Below the pieces are notes generated by a model that was not told the origin of the DNA, did no database searches, and saw only the letters and a program-made list of their open reading frames with translations. Both the position numbers and the translations under genes were made by a program. Positions 1-10,954 of a stretch of DNA of 64,000 bases are shown piece after piece (position 1 is the first letter of the stretch; each line of letters begins with the position of its first letter). The DNA comes from Artemisia argyi (taxonomy: Eukaryota; Streptophyta; Magnoliopsida; Asterales; Asteraceae), in the NCBI GenBank assembly GCA_030686995.1, contig CM060691.1, positions 88,719,055 through 88,783,054 of the forward strand, read 5' to 3'.

Positions 1-456
1 AGAGGTCATACACTAGCACCTCACAAATAGTGTTTAGATACTCACATCTCTCGGGTGTAATAAAGTATATATCATAATATGGAAATGGAAAACATCTCTC
101 AATACCTGTCATAGCAAAATAGATTACCATAGGCTTGGGAAAGGATCAAACCTCCACCACATGGCGTAAGCACCTAGGATAAACTATCAAAGAGGTCTTT
201 TTAAGGGGTTGTAATGTTAGGTGTAGGGATATGGAATACACGATTTTGTTGGATATAGGCAGTCTTTACTGGTGGCGAGTTAACAATCTTGGTTAATTAC
301 ATGTACAATATAGCGTTGCTAAGCCAAGACTAGACTCGACTTAAGCTAATAAACCAAAAATAACAAAAGCATAAAATAAACATAGAATGAAACGGGATGG
401 TAGTCCGTATGTTTTTTTCTCTTTTCTTTTTCTATATTTTTTTTTTTTGGTTTTTC

Positions 457-458
<2 letters not shown>

Positions 459-500
<42 letters not shown>
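459..500. repeat. Poly(T) tract, 42 bp
   Basis: Uninterrupted T run preceded by shorter T runs from about 437. At the homologous site of element B (about 14400-14425) only short T runs occur, so this is a local expansion in this copy. It produces a spurious lysine-rich ORF on the minus strand. Confidence 0.9.
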
Positions 501-502
<2 letters not shown>

Positions 503-1484
503 ATACACTCTTACCCTACCATCCAAAATAATACATCATAGGGAATGAAAATTCCCCTTACACGTGAATTTTTACATACTTTACAATTAACTAATCTAAT
601 TACTTGAATTAAGAAAATCAAAACACTTGGAGTACTTTTAAGATTAACGTACATATGGGGGTAATAAATGATGTTCTTCCCCATTATTCCATAAAATAAG
701 TACTTTACCCATGAGTCCCAATCATCCCAAAACAATATGTACAAGGATATGACTCGACTTAGCAACCATATAATCAATTAGATAATTAACTTAGGGTTTA
801 ACAAATAACAATAATGCACTAAAGATGAGTGCATACACGGAAGGCTAAGGCGATTTGGTTGTACATTTATGTGGGGTGTAACAAATTTTTTCTTTAAGTA
901 AAATGCTTAAAGTTAGAAATGAAAAGATAGGCTCGGAGGGGTGTACTAGGGGTTTCATGTACTAAAAATGAGTACAACGCTAAGGTGTGGGAAAATTAAT
1001 TGACTTAACTAGCCAAGTAATATGACTTAAATGGTCAAGTAATTATGATACGGGTTTAACACAAGGGTGATCCTAATGCCTATTATCATGTAGTAAATCC
1101 TACTGCACGAAAGTAGTCTCACTAGCGGTCTCGGGATGCATCACTAACGCAAGTTCTAGAATCTAAATGCTATCGGTACACTCATAAGCACTAATAGTAA
1201 ATGCTTTTCCTATCAAATCTAAAGGCGAACCTCACATATTTGGGTGGAAAATTTTTCTGAATAGTACGGTTTTGTGCTAGTCATACGATCTCCTATCCAT
1301 GGGACGCTTGCTATGGCTAAAGTTTCATTACTAAATGTTGTAAAAAAAATTAAATTTGGCGCTAAAATTACACTAACAAGTATTTCTCATAGTTTTATTA
1401 CACATCTACTATCAAACAAACAAACTCAAGCGAAAGTGTATCTGTAAGGTATCATCATTTTACCCTCCCCTTACACTTAGGATG

Positions 1485-1502
1485 AACATTGTCCCCAATG
1501 TT
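1485..1502 (-). promoter_or_regulatory. Conserved AACATTG-CAATGTT palindrome near the 3' end of B'
   Basis: Perfect 7-bp arms (AACATTG/CAATGTT) around TCCC. A pyrimidine run follows on the left (CCTCCCC, 1464-1470), which is a purine run in element sense. The same arrangement recurs in element B (15488-15505) and element A (10935-10954). Inferred: an RNA hairpin or replication signal placed upstream of a polypurine-like tract. The function is not shown. Confidence 0.6.
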
Positions 1503-2288
1503 CAAGTAAATAATTTAAAAGTTAAATAAGTAAAAAGAATGAAATCAAATACTCCCCTGATTCGCTCGGTATAGATAATAAGGTGGCCAGGTTAGATCTA
1601 CCTCCAAGAGAATGAACAATCAAAGCTTCCCTTCCAGAAAAATAATTCATCTTCTTGTCATACATAACCTATAAAACCTGAGAAAACAGACAAGGCAACC
1701 TCGCTTAAAATCGGCGGCAATCTACATATGCTAATAAAACCTAGAAAATAAAATAAGATATAATGCTTGTGGAATGATGTTTGCAGATTTCCTGGAGATT
1801 ATAAAACTAATGATTCAACAAAAACTTTAAGACTCCGTTAGAAAAACAAAACTGGTAAAATTTCTAGATTTTTACACGTGATGCCGTCAAGAAGAAACTC
1901 ATGACGCCGTCAGAATTGACCTGCAGAAATTCTTATGTTAAGTTTCCGGAAAATATCTGGAAAAACTTGGTCGTACTTTCTTGAAAATCCTGCAAAACAT
2001 CATTATGACTCGATACAAGCATTTGACTCTAACAAGTACTAATACACATGTCCATTTAATATTGTTGTGGTTCATGCTCAATTTTGTTCTTATAAATAAA
2101 TTTGGATCTCCCTTACACTTATCTTTTGCAAAATACCTTTATATGCAATTAAGACGAAGATAAAAACAAAATAAAGCATTTTCACCATTTACTTTGAAAC
2201 ATGAGCCACAAACAATAAAATAAAACATGCATACGGAAATAAATAAAATCAAACAAACAAACAAACAATCAAATAAAAACACACAAAA

Positions 2289-2312
2289 CATGGGTTGCCT
2301 CCCAAGAAGCGT
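2289..2312 (-). other. Conserved noncoding GGTTGCCTCCCAAGAAGC motif
   Basis: This block follows the coding remnant in element sense. Near-identical blocks sit at 11235-11258 in element A (just after the pol stop) and at 16252-16275 in element B. On the minus strand it reads as a purine-rich stretch containing TTGGGAGGC. Conservation across otherwise different elements suggests a cis-acting role, but none is demonstrated. Confidence 0.55.
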
Positions 2313-2431
2313 TTGTTTTTGTTCGAGTCACGAGCCTGACTCTACCCTTATTTAAAGGAAATAGGAGAGGTTTTTCCTACACTTAGGATTAAGTGTGGGT
2401 GAAAGTAGCGATACACACCTTTAGGGTGGAA

Positions 2432-3532
2432 TTATGCCTTATGAGGAATGTGTGGTGGAAGAATTATATGCTCAAAGGGTTGTGCTCCTATCATCATAAC
2501 CTTACCTAATTCAATCGGGTTAATGGGTGGATTAAGATTTTCTCCTTGAAAGGGATCATTTTCTATCAACTTCGAAAGACTCCTAGTTGGGAATCCATCT
2601 TGACCTAATAAACCCGGTTTAAACCCATAATGTTTCATGTGATCAATCATAAATGGGTGATGTAAGCATGTAAGGTCATGTTCCACTCCTATGTCAGCTT
2701 CCTCTCTACAAGGCTAAGAGTCTACTACCTTTGTCCTAAGACTACCCGAACTATATGGTTTGATGGGTGGATCGGAACCTATTTCAATTCCTAAATTTTC
2801 ATCCAAGGATGGAAGATTAGGTAACAGTTTTGGTTGAGGCTCCGATTTATCAAAACTAGGAACTTCCCTAGAACTAAGAGTAAGGTTATCATTATAAGTA
2901 TTCAAACCTATATCCTCTAGTTGTGTTTGGTTCAAAGATTCTACCTCTATTGGGGTTCCTACAGTCTCTTCTACTTTTTCCGGGTAAGTCAAGGGAGGTG
3001 TGTACGCATCAAATGATGGTAGGACTTGTGGGGTACTTTGTGGGCTTAAATTTTCAACTCTATCCTCCATCTTATCAAAATTACCAATGTGCTTGGCTTG
3101 TATTGTGGTGAAATCAAACCACTCCGTGCACCCAGTTATCTCATCTATACGTTTATCCCCAAACAATCTTCTTGCTTGTTCCCTTAAACTTGCTATCAAT
3201 TGATCCGTAACAACGTTTGTTGGGTTGTCCATTTTTTTGGCAAGTTTGGCACAATTCTCTATGGTTTCCCATGCTTCATCAACACTTAATCTCCAAAGGT
3301 CCCCATCTGAGGCATGGTCAATGTCCATTTTGGTATAGTGGTCGACACGATGGTAAAATATTTCAATTTGGGACCATAGATCGAAATTATGATAAGGGGC
3401 TTTTCGGAGCAAATATTTAAATCGAGCCCTTGCATCATAGGTAGGTTCATCCTCATGTTGTTTAAACATCAAGATGTCATTTGGAGTGGGTGAATTTCAT
3501 GGTTGGTAGTATGGTGGATTCGCGTTCTCCAT
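2432..3532 (-). pseudogene. Gag-like protein of element B' (broken)
   Basis: The ATG at 3532 begins MENANPPYYQP and hits a stop at 3497-3499. The reading frame then resumes in another phase (around MMFKQHEDEP) as a retrotransposon gag-type segment of about 250 residues, DLWSQIEIFYHRVD, followed by a Pro/Glu/Ser-rich tail. An in-frame TAG at 2714-2716 precedes a further fragment containing KHYGFKPGLLGQ. The order matches gag-like proteins widely annotated in Asteraceae genomes (recognised, not searched). Capsid-like role inferred. There is no zinc knuckle, protease or polymerase. It lies directly after the primer-binding site, as gag should. Confidence 0.75.
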
Positions 3533-3690
3533 AATGGCTAACGGAATAGTCAATGGAAATGTTTTTTACAAACAAAGACACAAAGAAAAGATAGACTAAA
3601 GAAAACCTAAATATAAAAATAAAATCTTACTAGAAAAGAATCTAGCAAGTAGACCTAATAAAAAGAAATTCTAACCTAGACAATAACTAT

Positions 3691-3708
3691 TCCCCGGCAA
3701 CGGCGCCA
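3691..3708 (-). other. Primer-binding site of B' (tRNA-Asp type)
   Basis: On the minus strand it reads TGGCGCCGTTGCCGGGGA, the complement of the 3' end expected of a plant tRNA-Asp and the usual site of Athila-type elements. It lies 6 bp inside the LTR end, which fixes element orientation and the LTR boundary. Confidence 0.9.
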
Positions 3709-3714
3709 AAAACT

Positions 3715-5136
3715 TGATAGCGTAGGGATTGCACCAGGCTTTACCTCTCGAGGGATTTCGAGAAGCTTACAACCCCCACCAGGCAGTGTACCTGATCAAC
3801 GTAGTATAGTATAATGACAAGTACCGGGGGATTGATCGTTCAGCTAGGAATAGTGTCGCTAGGATTAGAAAACCTAAAGACTAGGTCTAGAGATGAGGGA
3901 TGATTCTTTTTGTATTTTCTAGGTTTTTTTAAAAGCAATTAAGAATCTCGGGTTTGAAGGAGTTGGGCGGAATTAGTTGCTAGTCAACTAACCCAATTAC
4001 TAAGATGCAACCAAAATAAGATACTAGAAATGAAAATAAACTATATTAAACTAGAGGTATGAGCAATATATGGGAGAATTGTGTTTACTTAGATTTCACT
4101 ACTCCATATATATCTTTTACATGTTAATTACTTGTTATAGTTGCGTGGATGATAGATTGTATTCCTTAATACCATTCATGGGGTGGCGTACTTACTTCCC
4201 TAATCCTATAAGCGCCTACTTCACTCCTATGTCGAGCCGGCTAAGAAGCTCCTAATGTGGGATCATTAGAATTTGCTCATGCATTAAATACAACCAATAA
4301 AACCTAGTACACATCGGTTCATGTTTCCTAAGACGTTCAAGCATGTTACACAATGGAGATCTACCAGTTTTCTTAAGCCTAACATTGAAATCATTCATCC
4401 AATATAACTATTAACAAGTAATCAACACATAATTAACATCTAGGTTTCATTACATCTAAGCAAACACATGATAGATCTAGCCTAGCATGTTGAAATCAAG
4501 ACAAGCATAAGATATATTCAAACAACACATAGACATATTGAATGAATTAAGAGAAGACTTATCTCAATTGAACATGAAAGGATTCAAGGGGTGAAAACCC
4601 TTGAAAATACTGTAAAATACGACCTAGGGTTTACAAAGTTCGGCCCTAGTATTCTCCACACAAGTTCCTCTTTAATGAATGAAAAATAGAAAACTATATA
4701 TAGATTCTGATAGGTGATGACGTCAAGAAAAAATTTCTGACGCCGTCATCTCGCCGCCAAATAGTTTCTCGGACTGCCTAGATCTGGGTTTGATGCCGTC
4801 ATGTGTATCCCTTATGCAGGCCGTCACCATAATCACTCTTGACGCCCTTCTTGTGACGCCTTCAGGTTTTCACTGGGTCGTCATGGATTTTACTCTTGAC
4901 GCCGTCAGGTTTTTCTTCTTGACACCGTCAGGTACTGTTCTCAGCATGGAAAATTAAGTCTTTTCCGTTTTCTTCACTTTTATGCTCCAAAAATGTCCAA
5001 AATGCTTCCTTTTTCAGAATTCACTCCCAAAGTACCTAAAATCACAAAAGGAACGATTTAGGGCAATATTTGATCAAATAAATTCAATTCCGGGCTTAAA
5101 TGACCCCCTAAAAGTGGTTCATTTTTCGCCTCATCA
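3715..5136 (-). repeat. 5' LTR of element B'
   Basis: The LTR is 1422 bp, with terminal TG...CA on both strands (plus strand TGATAG...CATCA). It is homologous along its length to the three other B-family LTRs (12414, 17444 and 19501). Its outer end reads TGATGAGGCGAAAAATG in element sense. It carries the TATA box and TGACG array listed separately. It is more diverged than B's own LTR pair, so B' is a distinct copy. Confidence 0.9.
4694..4935 (-). promoter_or_regulatory. U3 promoter of B' LTR: TATA box plus TGACG/CGTCA array
   Basis: On the minus strand, CTATATATAG (4694-4703) is preceded by a stretch (4715-4935) dense in TGACGCCGTCA-like near-palindromes, about eight, with variants such as TGACGTCA and TGATGCCGTCA. 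TGACG is the core site of plant TGA/bZIP factors (established). That the array drives LTR transcription is inferred from its position. Confidence 0.65.
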
Positions 5137-5920
5137 AGGGGCCATTGTTGTCAAATCTCAAAAATATCTTCAAAGGACCAAATTTGACAGCTTGTTGAAA
5201 CTTGGAGGACTAAAATTGTCATTTTCTTCAAACTTCACCCAAGGGTCATTTTTGTCATCCTTTGAATCTTCAACGACTTTCTTGGACATTTTGAGCTTTA
5301 TTCCTTCCCCGGCTTTGGCTTTTGACACTTTTCCATTCTCGTGCTCGGTTTTGTTGTTTTCTCATTGTTTTTCGTCCTTTTATTAAATATCCGTTCCTGC
5401 ACATTCACAAACACAAAAACATACATTCTTTGGCAATTTTGGTTAGTTTTTGGTCTTTTATGTCTTTTTTTGGATAAGAAAAGGTGAGTGAATAAGCACT
5501 CACCAAAATCCCCCAGACTAAAGGATTGTCGTGCCCTCACGCAATGTCATAAATCCACGTTTTTGAGATAAATAATTTCACAACTCTTTTTACTAACTTT
5601 GTAAAGTAGCAAAACGTTCAAAAGAGATTACGAAATCATTTATTCCCGAGAACGCCCCATTTTCCAATTTATTCCATACTTATTGTTTTTTTGTACTTTT
5701 CTCTTTATACTTGTGATGGTTTATTGACTTTCATTATTTTTCAATAACGTTTAGGGATCATAGAGTAAAAAAACGACTCATGGAGAAGTGACCGTACGGA
5801 TAAAATTCATCGTTTCTGATTTTTCACTAATTCCCAAGCTAAGCTTAAAAATGAGATCATTGTTTATTTATAAGTTAGATGCTAATACTACTCATAATAG
5901 TTACTTGTGTAATTACCTTT
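5137..5920 (-). other. Remnant of an older LTR element
   Basis: Bases 5137-5504 resemble the outer end of A's left LTR (phrases such as GGACCAAATTTGACA and GGACTAAAATTGTC) and end in a perfect 8-bp hairpin (5483-5504). Immediately to the right, in minus sense, lies a purine-rich CTGGGGGATTTTGG stretch (5505-5518) typical of a polypurine tract, so the internal side of this remnant lies to the right. Nothing coding is recognisable up to 5920. Confidence 0.45.
5483..5504 (-). repeat. LTR-terminal hairpin, older remnant
   Basis: Arms GGTGAGTG and CACTCACC (8 bp, perfect) around AATAAG. It occupies the same place relative to the LTR end as the 9763-9786 hairpin. The stem bases differ, yet pairing is kept. 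Confidence 0.6.
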
Positions 5921-8900
5921 TGTTCTCATTTCCTACTTTTCTCGTTTTTATAATTTTTAGTCCGATAATGGTACAAAGTTTCCCCGGGTCGTTATGTCCC
6001 GACGAGGTGTGATGGTTATCAAACGGGTTCTGATCGGGTGAATTTGGATGGAAAGGGGTTGTGAATTGATTACACTACTAATTTGTACAATGAAATAGCT
6101 TAAATAAGCCATATGAACAAGACTGGAAATTTAGAAAAACCAGAAACGTTTAAAACCTAAAAACGCGTACGTTCAGTTTAAATTTACGTGAACGTACGAG
6201 ATAAAATGTGAAAACTGAAATCTGAAAACCCCCAGGTGTGAAAATGACTTTTTTACAAACTAAAAGATAAAAGAAAATTTTTAGAAAAAGAAAATAAATT
6301 TTTACACTATTTAATTATTTATTATTAATTAATTACTATTTAATACTAATTATTAATATTTAACTAACTTAAATACAATATAATATTAATTAAATACTAG
6401 AAAAGTGAAAATTAAATTTCTAAAATTATAAAATAGCCTAAAACAAATTTTAAAATTAAAAATATGTATTTTTGTCTTTTTGTGATTTTTATATTAATTA
6501 ATTACTAATTAAATATTAATTACCTAATTAAACTATTTTAAATTATAAAAAATAGCAAATGAACAGTAAAAATTCTAAACAAAATTCCTAAAATTATTCT
6601 ACATTATATAAAAGCTAGGAAAAATATAAAAACTAGGTCTTACTTAATAAAAACTAATTTTGCTAGTTAAACTTAATTATTAATTAATTATTAATTAAAC
6701 TAATATTAAATCTATTAAATACCAAATGATAAAATAAAAATCTGAGAAATTTACTAAAATTACTTTAATATAAAAGGTAATTAATAAAAATATAAAAAAG
6801 CTAAGTGCTTAACAAAAATTTAAAAAGGAAAATTAAAATTTAAATTACATTAAATAGAAACTATCACTTAAAATTAAATTGTTTTTTCTTGATTTTTCTT
6901 TTAGAAATCTATTTTGCACCTAAAAACAAAAAATTTTTGTAAAAACAAATTTTTAGGAAATCAAAAATAAGCCAGAATAAGCTAAAAAGGTGTGACAGTT
7001 GACTTTAGTTGACTGTGGTAGGCAAAAGCTTGAAATAAGCTCATGTGGGGCCCACAATGGTTGAATCTGGTTCCAACTACTTACTTGGACATGTATGAGC
7101 AGGTTTCACTCAAATAAGCTTAAGGTATAAGCCTATAAGCCAGAATAAGCAATTCCACAAACCAAATATCACTCAGAAATGGGACAAACAAAAGGAGTTG
7201 ATACAGGTGGGTCCCAGGGGGTTTGAGGTCAAACTAAAGGTCAAAGAATGAAGCCTACCAGGAGGGGGGTTGAAATAAGCCAAGTGGTGGTTGTGGGGCC
7301 CACTGAAGTGGCCAGAAACCACCACCAAAGTGGTGGTGATGGTGGTGATATCTGTGCAGCAGGGCAAGGGGTTTCCCTGCAGCCTTGTTTGGAGGGCTGT
7401 GGGACCCAGTGAGAAATTCACAAAAATAAGAGGATAATGGGACCTTGAAGCTGAGGTGTTGGACTACAAAACCTAGCAATTTCTAGCCCTAAATCTAAGG
7501 ACATAAATCTAATTAATTCTTGCCATATTTAGAAAAAATTGACAACTACCAATTTCACTTTTTATATTTTTGATCTACTTTGACTTTGGTGAGTTTATAA
7601 AGATCCTAGATGACTTAATGTGTTATTCTAAACTGATATAAGGCTAATTTTGGCTACCACAACAACTTATGAACTAAAAATGATGATCATGAATCCAAAT
7701 CCCATAACAGATAACTCACAAGATGTGATCAAGTGAGATTTTGACTTTCTAACTAAAGAACATGGTTTTTATGACTCATCTGACCTAGTTAGACCTAGTA
7801 CAACCTGTTTAGACTAAAAACAACAACAAAACCCCACTGGAACTCAGTGAATTCCCCTGAACCAAACATCCCTTTATGAAGCTGAAATGAGAATCTTCAA
7901 ACAGTAGAATTGATTCAGGTCCTGATAGGTACTCACAAGCTTATAATAAGATGGACATAACTTATTTAGGCATGGATACACAACCAATAACTCCTAATAC
8001 TCATGCATGATTACTAAGAGATTTTTGGACAGTTAAACTAGCACTTATGAGCAATTACATAAACTAGTAACTAAGAGCTATCTACTTAAGCAAGATTTAA
8101 ACACAAGTATGTTGAATAAGCTAAGATACAACAAATAAGCAAAATTTAAGTGGTGCTACAGTAGAAACTCAAATTTGAAGGAATTTCTTACAAAGTCATC
8201 GAAGCAAAGAAACAAGTGCACATGCTATCTCCACTGTCCTAAGACCTCCCCTTAGGCAATTAATACCACTGCAACCTCATCTTCCATTACTCCAATGCTT
8301 CTTCTAATTCTTTCTGCCGATTTTTTTATTTTTCTCTATTTATTATATTTTTTTGGTATTTTTTTTGCAATTTTTAAGTGAAACTGAATAACACTAGTTT
8401 TTCTTGCTATTGAGCTTCTAGAAATTTAGCAACAAACAAAATTAAGTCCAGTTTATCATCAAACAACACTCTTCAGTAACTTTTATCTAATATGAGAATT
8501 TCACTTAAAAATTGTAAATACTGAATTTAATAATAAAACTTGGAATTGATGGTTCAAAAACATTAATATTACATCATTAAACTGAGAATACAAATTAAAA
8601 ACTAGTTTAATTAGCTAAAATTGAGAATTACATAAAAACGAGATACTAAAACTAAACTACACCTATACTAATTAACTACCCCTTCTTTTCTGCATTTTTT
8701 TTTCACTTTTATAGATCCTGGGGTCCCTCTTGGACTTTCCCACTTCAATTGGAGCCATTGGATGAGCTTCAATTCAATCCTAGCCTTCAAAATGGGTTTG
8801 GCGGGAAAACTGAGTTTGGTAGGTTATGGGGTTTCTTGGAGCAATTTGAGGATAATTAATGGGGTTTGGGGTTTACTGTGATGTAGAAGAGACAAGTGAT

Positions 8901-9149
8901 GGGAGAGATGAGGTGGAGGAGGGGGGATGGGTTGAGTGTGCAGGGGAGTAGCAGGCAAGTGGGAGGTGAAGGTGGAGGGGTTTGACTTGTTGACTGGAGG
9001 GAGTAGTAAACGGGGTGTTTGTTTTATTTATTTAGGAAGTGGGCTGGGGTGGTATGGGCCAAGGGTAATTTTGGACTGGATCAGGCCATGGGATTGTTTT
9101 GTGTTTAGTTTGGATTTGGATAATAAAAAGGGTCCGTTTGATGTAGTAG

Positions 9150-9620
9150 TATTTCACAAGGACCAAGTTTGTAATTTTCCCAAACATGAGGGACTGAAGC
9201 TGTCATTTCCCAAATTATTCTTAAGGACTAATTTTGACAACATTTGAATACTAAAAGGACAAAAATTAATATTTTCCAAAATAAAACACCCGGGGACCAA
9301 TTTTGCAAATTTCCAAACTCCGGGGACTAAACTTGTAATTTCCTCAAAATTTTCATCCAGGGATTAAAAGTGACAAATGTGAATTCCCAAAGGCCATATT
9401 TGACTTTTTCTCCAAAATTGTACTCCCAAGGGCCAAAACTGCCAAAATCTGAAAGTACAGGGACTAAACTTGTAATTTCCAAAACTTTTGAGATTTTTCA
9501 CCAAACGACTAAATATGACAACTTATGATTTCAAAAGGACCTTTGGTGATAATTTTTCATATTTTGAATGACCATGAACTAGTTTTGTTATTTTATGAAA
9601 GTTGGGGAGTGAAACTGCCA
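9150..9620. repeat. Degenerate repeats of GGGACTAAACTTGTAATTTCC
   Basis: About nine degenerate units 35-50 bp apart, with cores such as GGACCAAGTTTGTAATTTT, GGGACCAATTTTGCAAATTT and GGGACTAAACTTGTAATTTCC. Similar words occur in the 5137-5300 remnant and, in the same plus-strand sense, in solo LTR E (53570-53940). No function is evident. Confidence 0.6.
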
Positions 9621-9762
9621 ATTTTGCAAACTTTGTACGTTTTTCATTTGTTTTTGATCATTTTGCATCTAAAACATATAAATCACAATTTTGAAATATT
9701 TTAGTATTTTGATGCATTTCTGTGTGCTTTTGTATGTTTTGCAGTTCAGATTTGACCAAAAA

Positions 9763-9786
9763 TGATGAGTGTTTGAGCACTCATCA
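9763..9786 (-). repeat. LTR-terminal hairpin of element A
   Basis: Arms TGATGAGTG and CACTCATCA (9 bp, perfect) around TTTGAG. It ends exactly at the inferred LTR boundary, so in element sense the LTR begins with this hairpin. Confidence 0.65.
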
Positions 9787-9971
9787 GTCTACATGGAGGT
9801 CTTTAATTTTACACGATTTTGAGGAGTATCTCTTTTTATTACCACTGAAACAACTCATCTACGAGTCCAGAGATGGAAGCTTTTATAAGGACCTCCCCGG
9901 AGTTGAAATATTGGCATTGGTATATGATTAAGCACATTTAACATATTAGTCATTAGTCTTTTACTACAATT

Positions 9972-10195
9972 ACAACATCGGTTGTGAACCGGCAAGATGT
10001 AATAGTCTTATTTTGACCTTGGAATTTTCCTCCGCCTTTTTGAAGTCTACAACATCGGTTATGAGCCGGCAGGATGTAGAAAACTTTTATGGCTTTGGAT
10101 TATTGTTATTATTAGACATTATTCGTTTTAGCCAAACCTTCAAGTCCCATGGTCTTTACTAAGATCACAACATCGGCTGCGAACCGGCAAGATGT
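9972..10195. repeat. Three spaced copies of a 28-bp CGGTT-AACCG repeat
   Basis: Copies at about 9972, 10049 and 10167. The shared core reads ACAACATCGGTT then GTGAACCGGCAAGATGT, with a few substitutions. The first copy has a perfect CGGTT-GTG-AACCG stem inside a CATC...GATG pair; the others are partly paired. Spacing is 77 and 118 bp, so it is not a simple tandem array. Confidence 0.7.
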
Positions 10196-10902
10196 CATAG
10201 TCTATTTCACCGTAACACTGGCAGTACCCCTATGTGTACCCAACCTCCGCATGCATAAATTTTCTTAGGAATGAGAAGAAACTAAGTATTGCCCAAACCG
10301 TACACCCTTAATTAAACCTAGAGATCTATTTATATGGGGTGAAACAATTCTAAGGGAACAAAAAGGCCACAAGTACCTTTCATGAGCTTGAAAGAGAACC
10401 AACTACTCTACGTATAGCATCTAATTTCTAAATAAACTCTATCATTTTTCGTTTTTCGCAATTTAAGATCTCAAATAATGAAACCCGTGAATGCTTAGCC
10501 AATAATCAAGCTTCGCATATATAAAGTCAAATACGGGAACTTACAAATTCAAAGGAAAGAATTCGTGTTTTCTAGCTCCTTATGTAAAAGACTAGCATAA
10601 GCTTATTGATTATTAAATTTAAGGGAACAAGCTAGGGCTCAACACGCCAGGATCAAGTCAAAATTTTATTCCTACTCTACCCAGCAGAAAGTCAAACAAA
10701 GTGTCAAATTTATTCTATTTTTGCACAATTTTTTCAATTTTTCTCTTTTTATTTTTATTTTATTTTATTTTATTTTTTATTTTTGTTCTTTTTCACAACT
10801 TTTCATTAATTTTTTTTCAAATTTTTGGAATTTTTCGGAAAAAACGGGATTGCGTAAGTAAAAGACTCAAGTGAAAGTGCAAGTCAAATCAAATAGAAGA
10901 TT

Positions 10903-10921
10903 CCCCCCCCCCCCCCCCCCC
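10903..10921. repeat. C19 homopolymer
   Basis: Uninterrupted run of 19 C. In element sense it is a G run 13 bases beyond the AACATTG-type palindrome, matching the position of the AAGGGGAGGG purine run in B and B'. It may be an expanded polypurine-like tract, and length errors in assembly are also likely. Confidence 0.8.
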
Positions 10922-10934
10922 GCCGACTAAAGTC

Positions 10935-10954
10935 AAACATTGTCCTCAATGTTT
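10935..10954 (-). promoter_or_regulatory. Conserved AAACATTG-CAATGTTT palindrome of element A
   Basis: Perfect 8-bp arms around TCCT, counterpart of 1485-1502 and 15488-15505. The loop differs while the arms are unchanged, which favours selection on the palindrome during element activity. Confidence 0.6.

Larger units (their letters stand above)
1..2431 (-). other. 3' noncoding part of element B'
   Basis: No convincing coding sequence. It holds a pure T run (459-500; poly-A in element sense), a palindrome at 1485-1502 beside a pyrimidine run (1464-1470), and a conserved motif at 2289-2312. The corresponding part of element B (13854-16319) is alignable by eye along its length but lacks the long T run. 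Short ORFs here are chance or homopolymer products. Confidence 0.6.
1..5136 (-). mobile_element. Element B': non-autonomous Athila-like LTR retrotransposon, truncated by the window edge
   Basis: Seen: read on the minus strand, a 5' LTR (3715-5136) is followed by a tRNA-Asp-type primer site, a decayed gag-like ORF and about 2.4 kb of noncoding DNA. The internal part is collinear with that of element B: bases near 11 match bases near 14003, and the 5' LTRs are homologous. The 3' LTR should therefore lie roughly 140 bp left of the window. Inferred: no reverse transcriptase or integrase is encoded, so movement must have depended on another element, most likely an Athila such as A. Confidence 0.85.
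5921..9786 (-). repeat. Probable 3' LTR of element A
   Basis: The right end is a clear LTR-like terminus (hairpin, ACTCATCA). The left end is placed at TGTTCTCATT because the next 90 bp resemble the start of A's right LTR (a shared CAAA-TTCCC-GG-TCGTT...GATG pattern). The interior is very AT-rich (6240-6960), has many AATAAGC words like the right LTR, contains a minus-strand TATA box (CTATAAAAG, 8706-8714), and ends with degenerate GGGACTAAACTTGTAATTT repeats (about 9150-9620). It may belong to a related older element instead. Confidence 0.45.

Noticed and set aside
341..526. Lysine-rich ORF on the minus strand
   Set aside because: Translation of a poly-A tract in a noncoding region; no homolog features.
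3691..3708. Possible tRNA gene 3' end (TCCCCGGCAACGGCGCCA)
   Set aside because: Only the primer-site complement is present, with no cloverleaf upstream, and it lies next to an LTR end.
7173..7479. Overlapping minus-strand ORFs with a run of histidines
   Set aside because: They arise from a GGTGGT/GATGGT repeat inside the probable LTR of A, and neither has start context or domain features.
8936..9247. 103-codon plus-strand ORF
   Set aside because: Lies in the LTR-like region and runs into GGACCAAGTTTGTAATTT repeats; no recognisable protein features.
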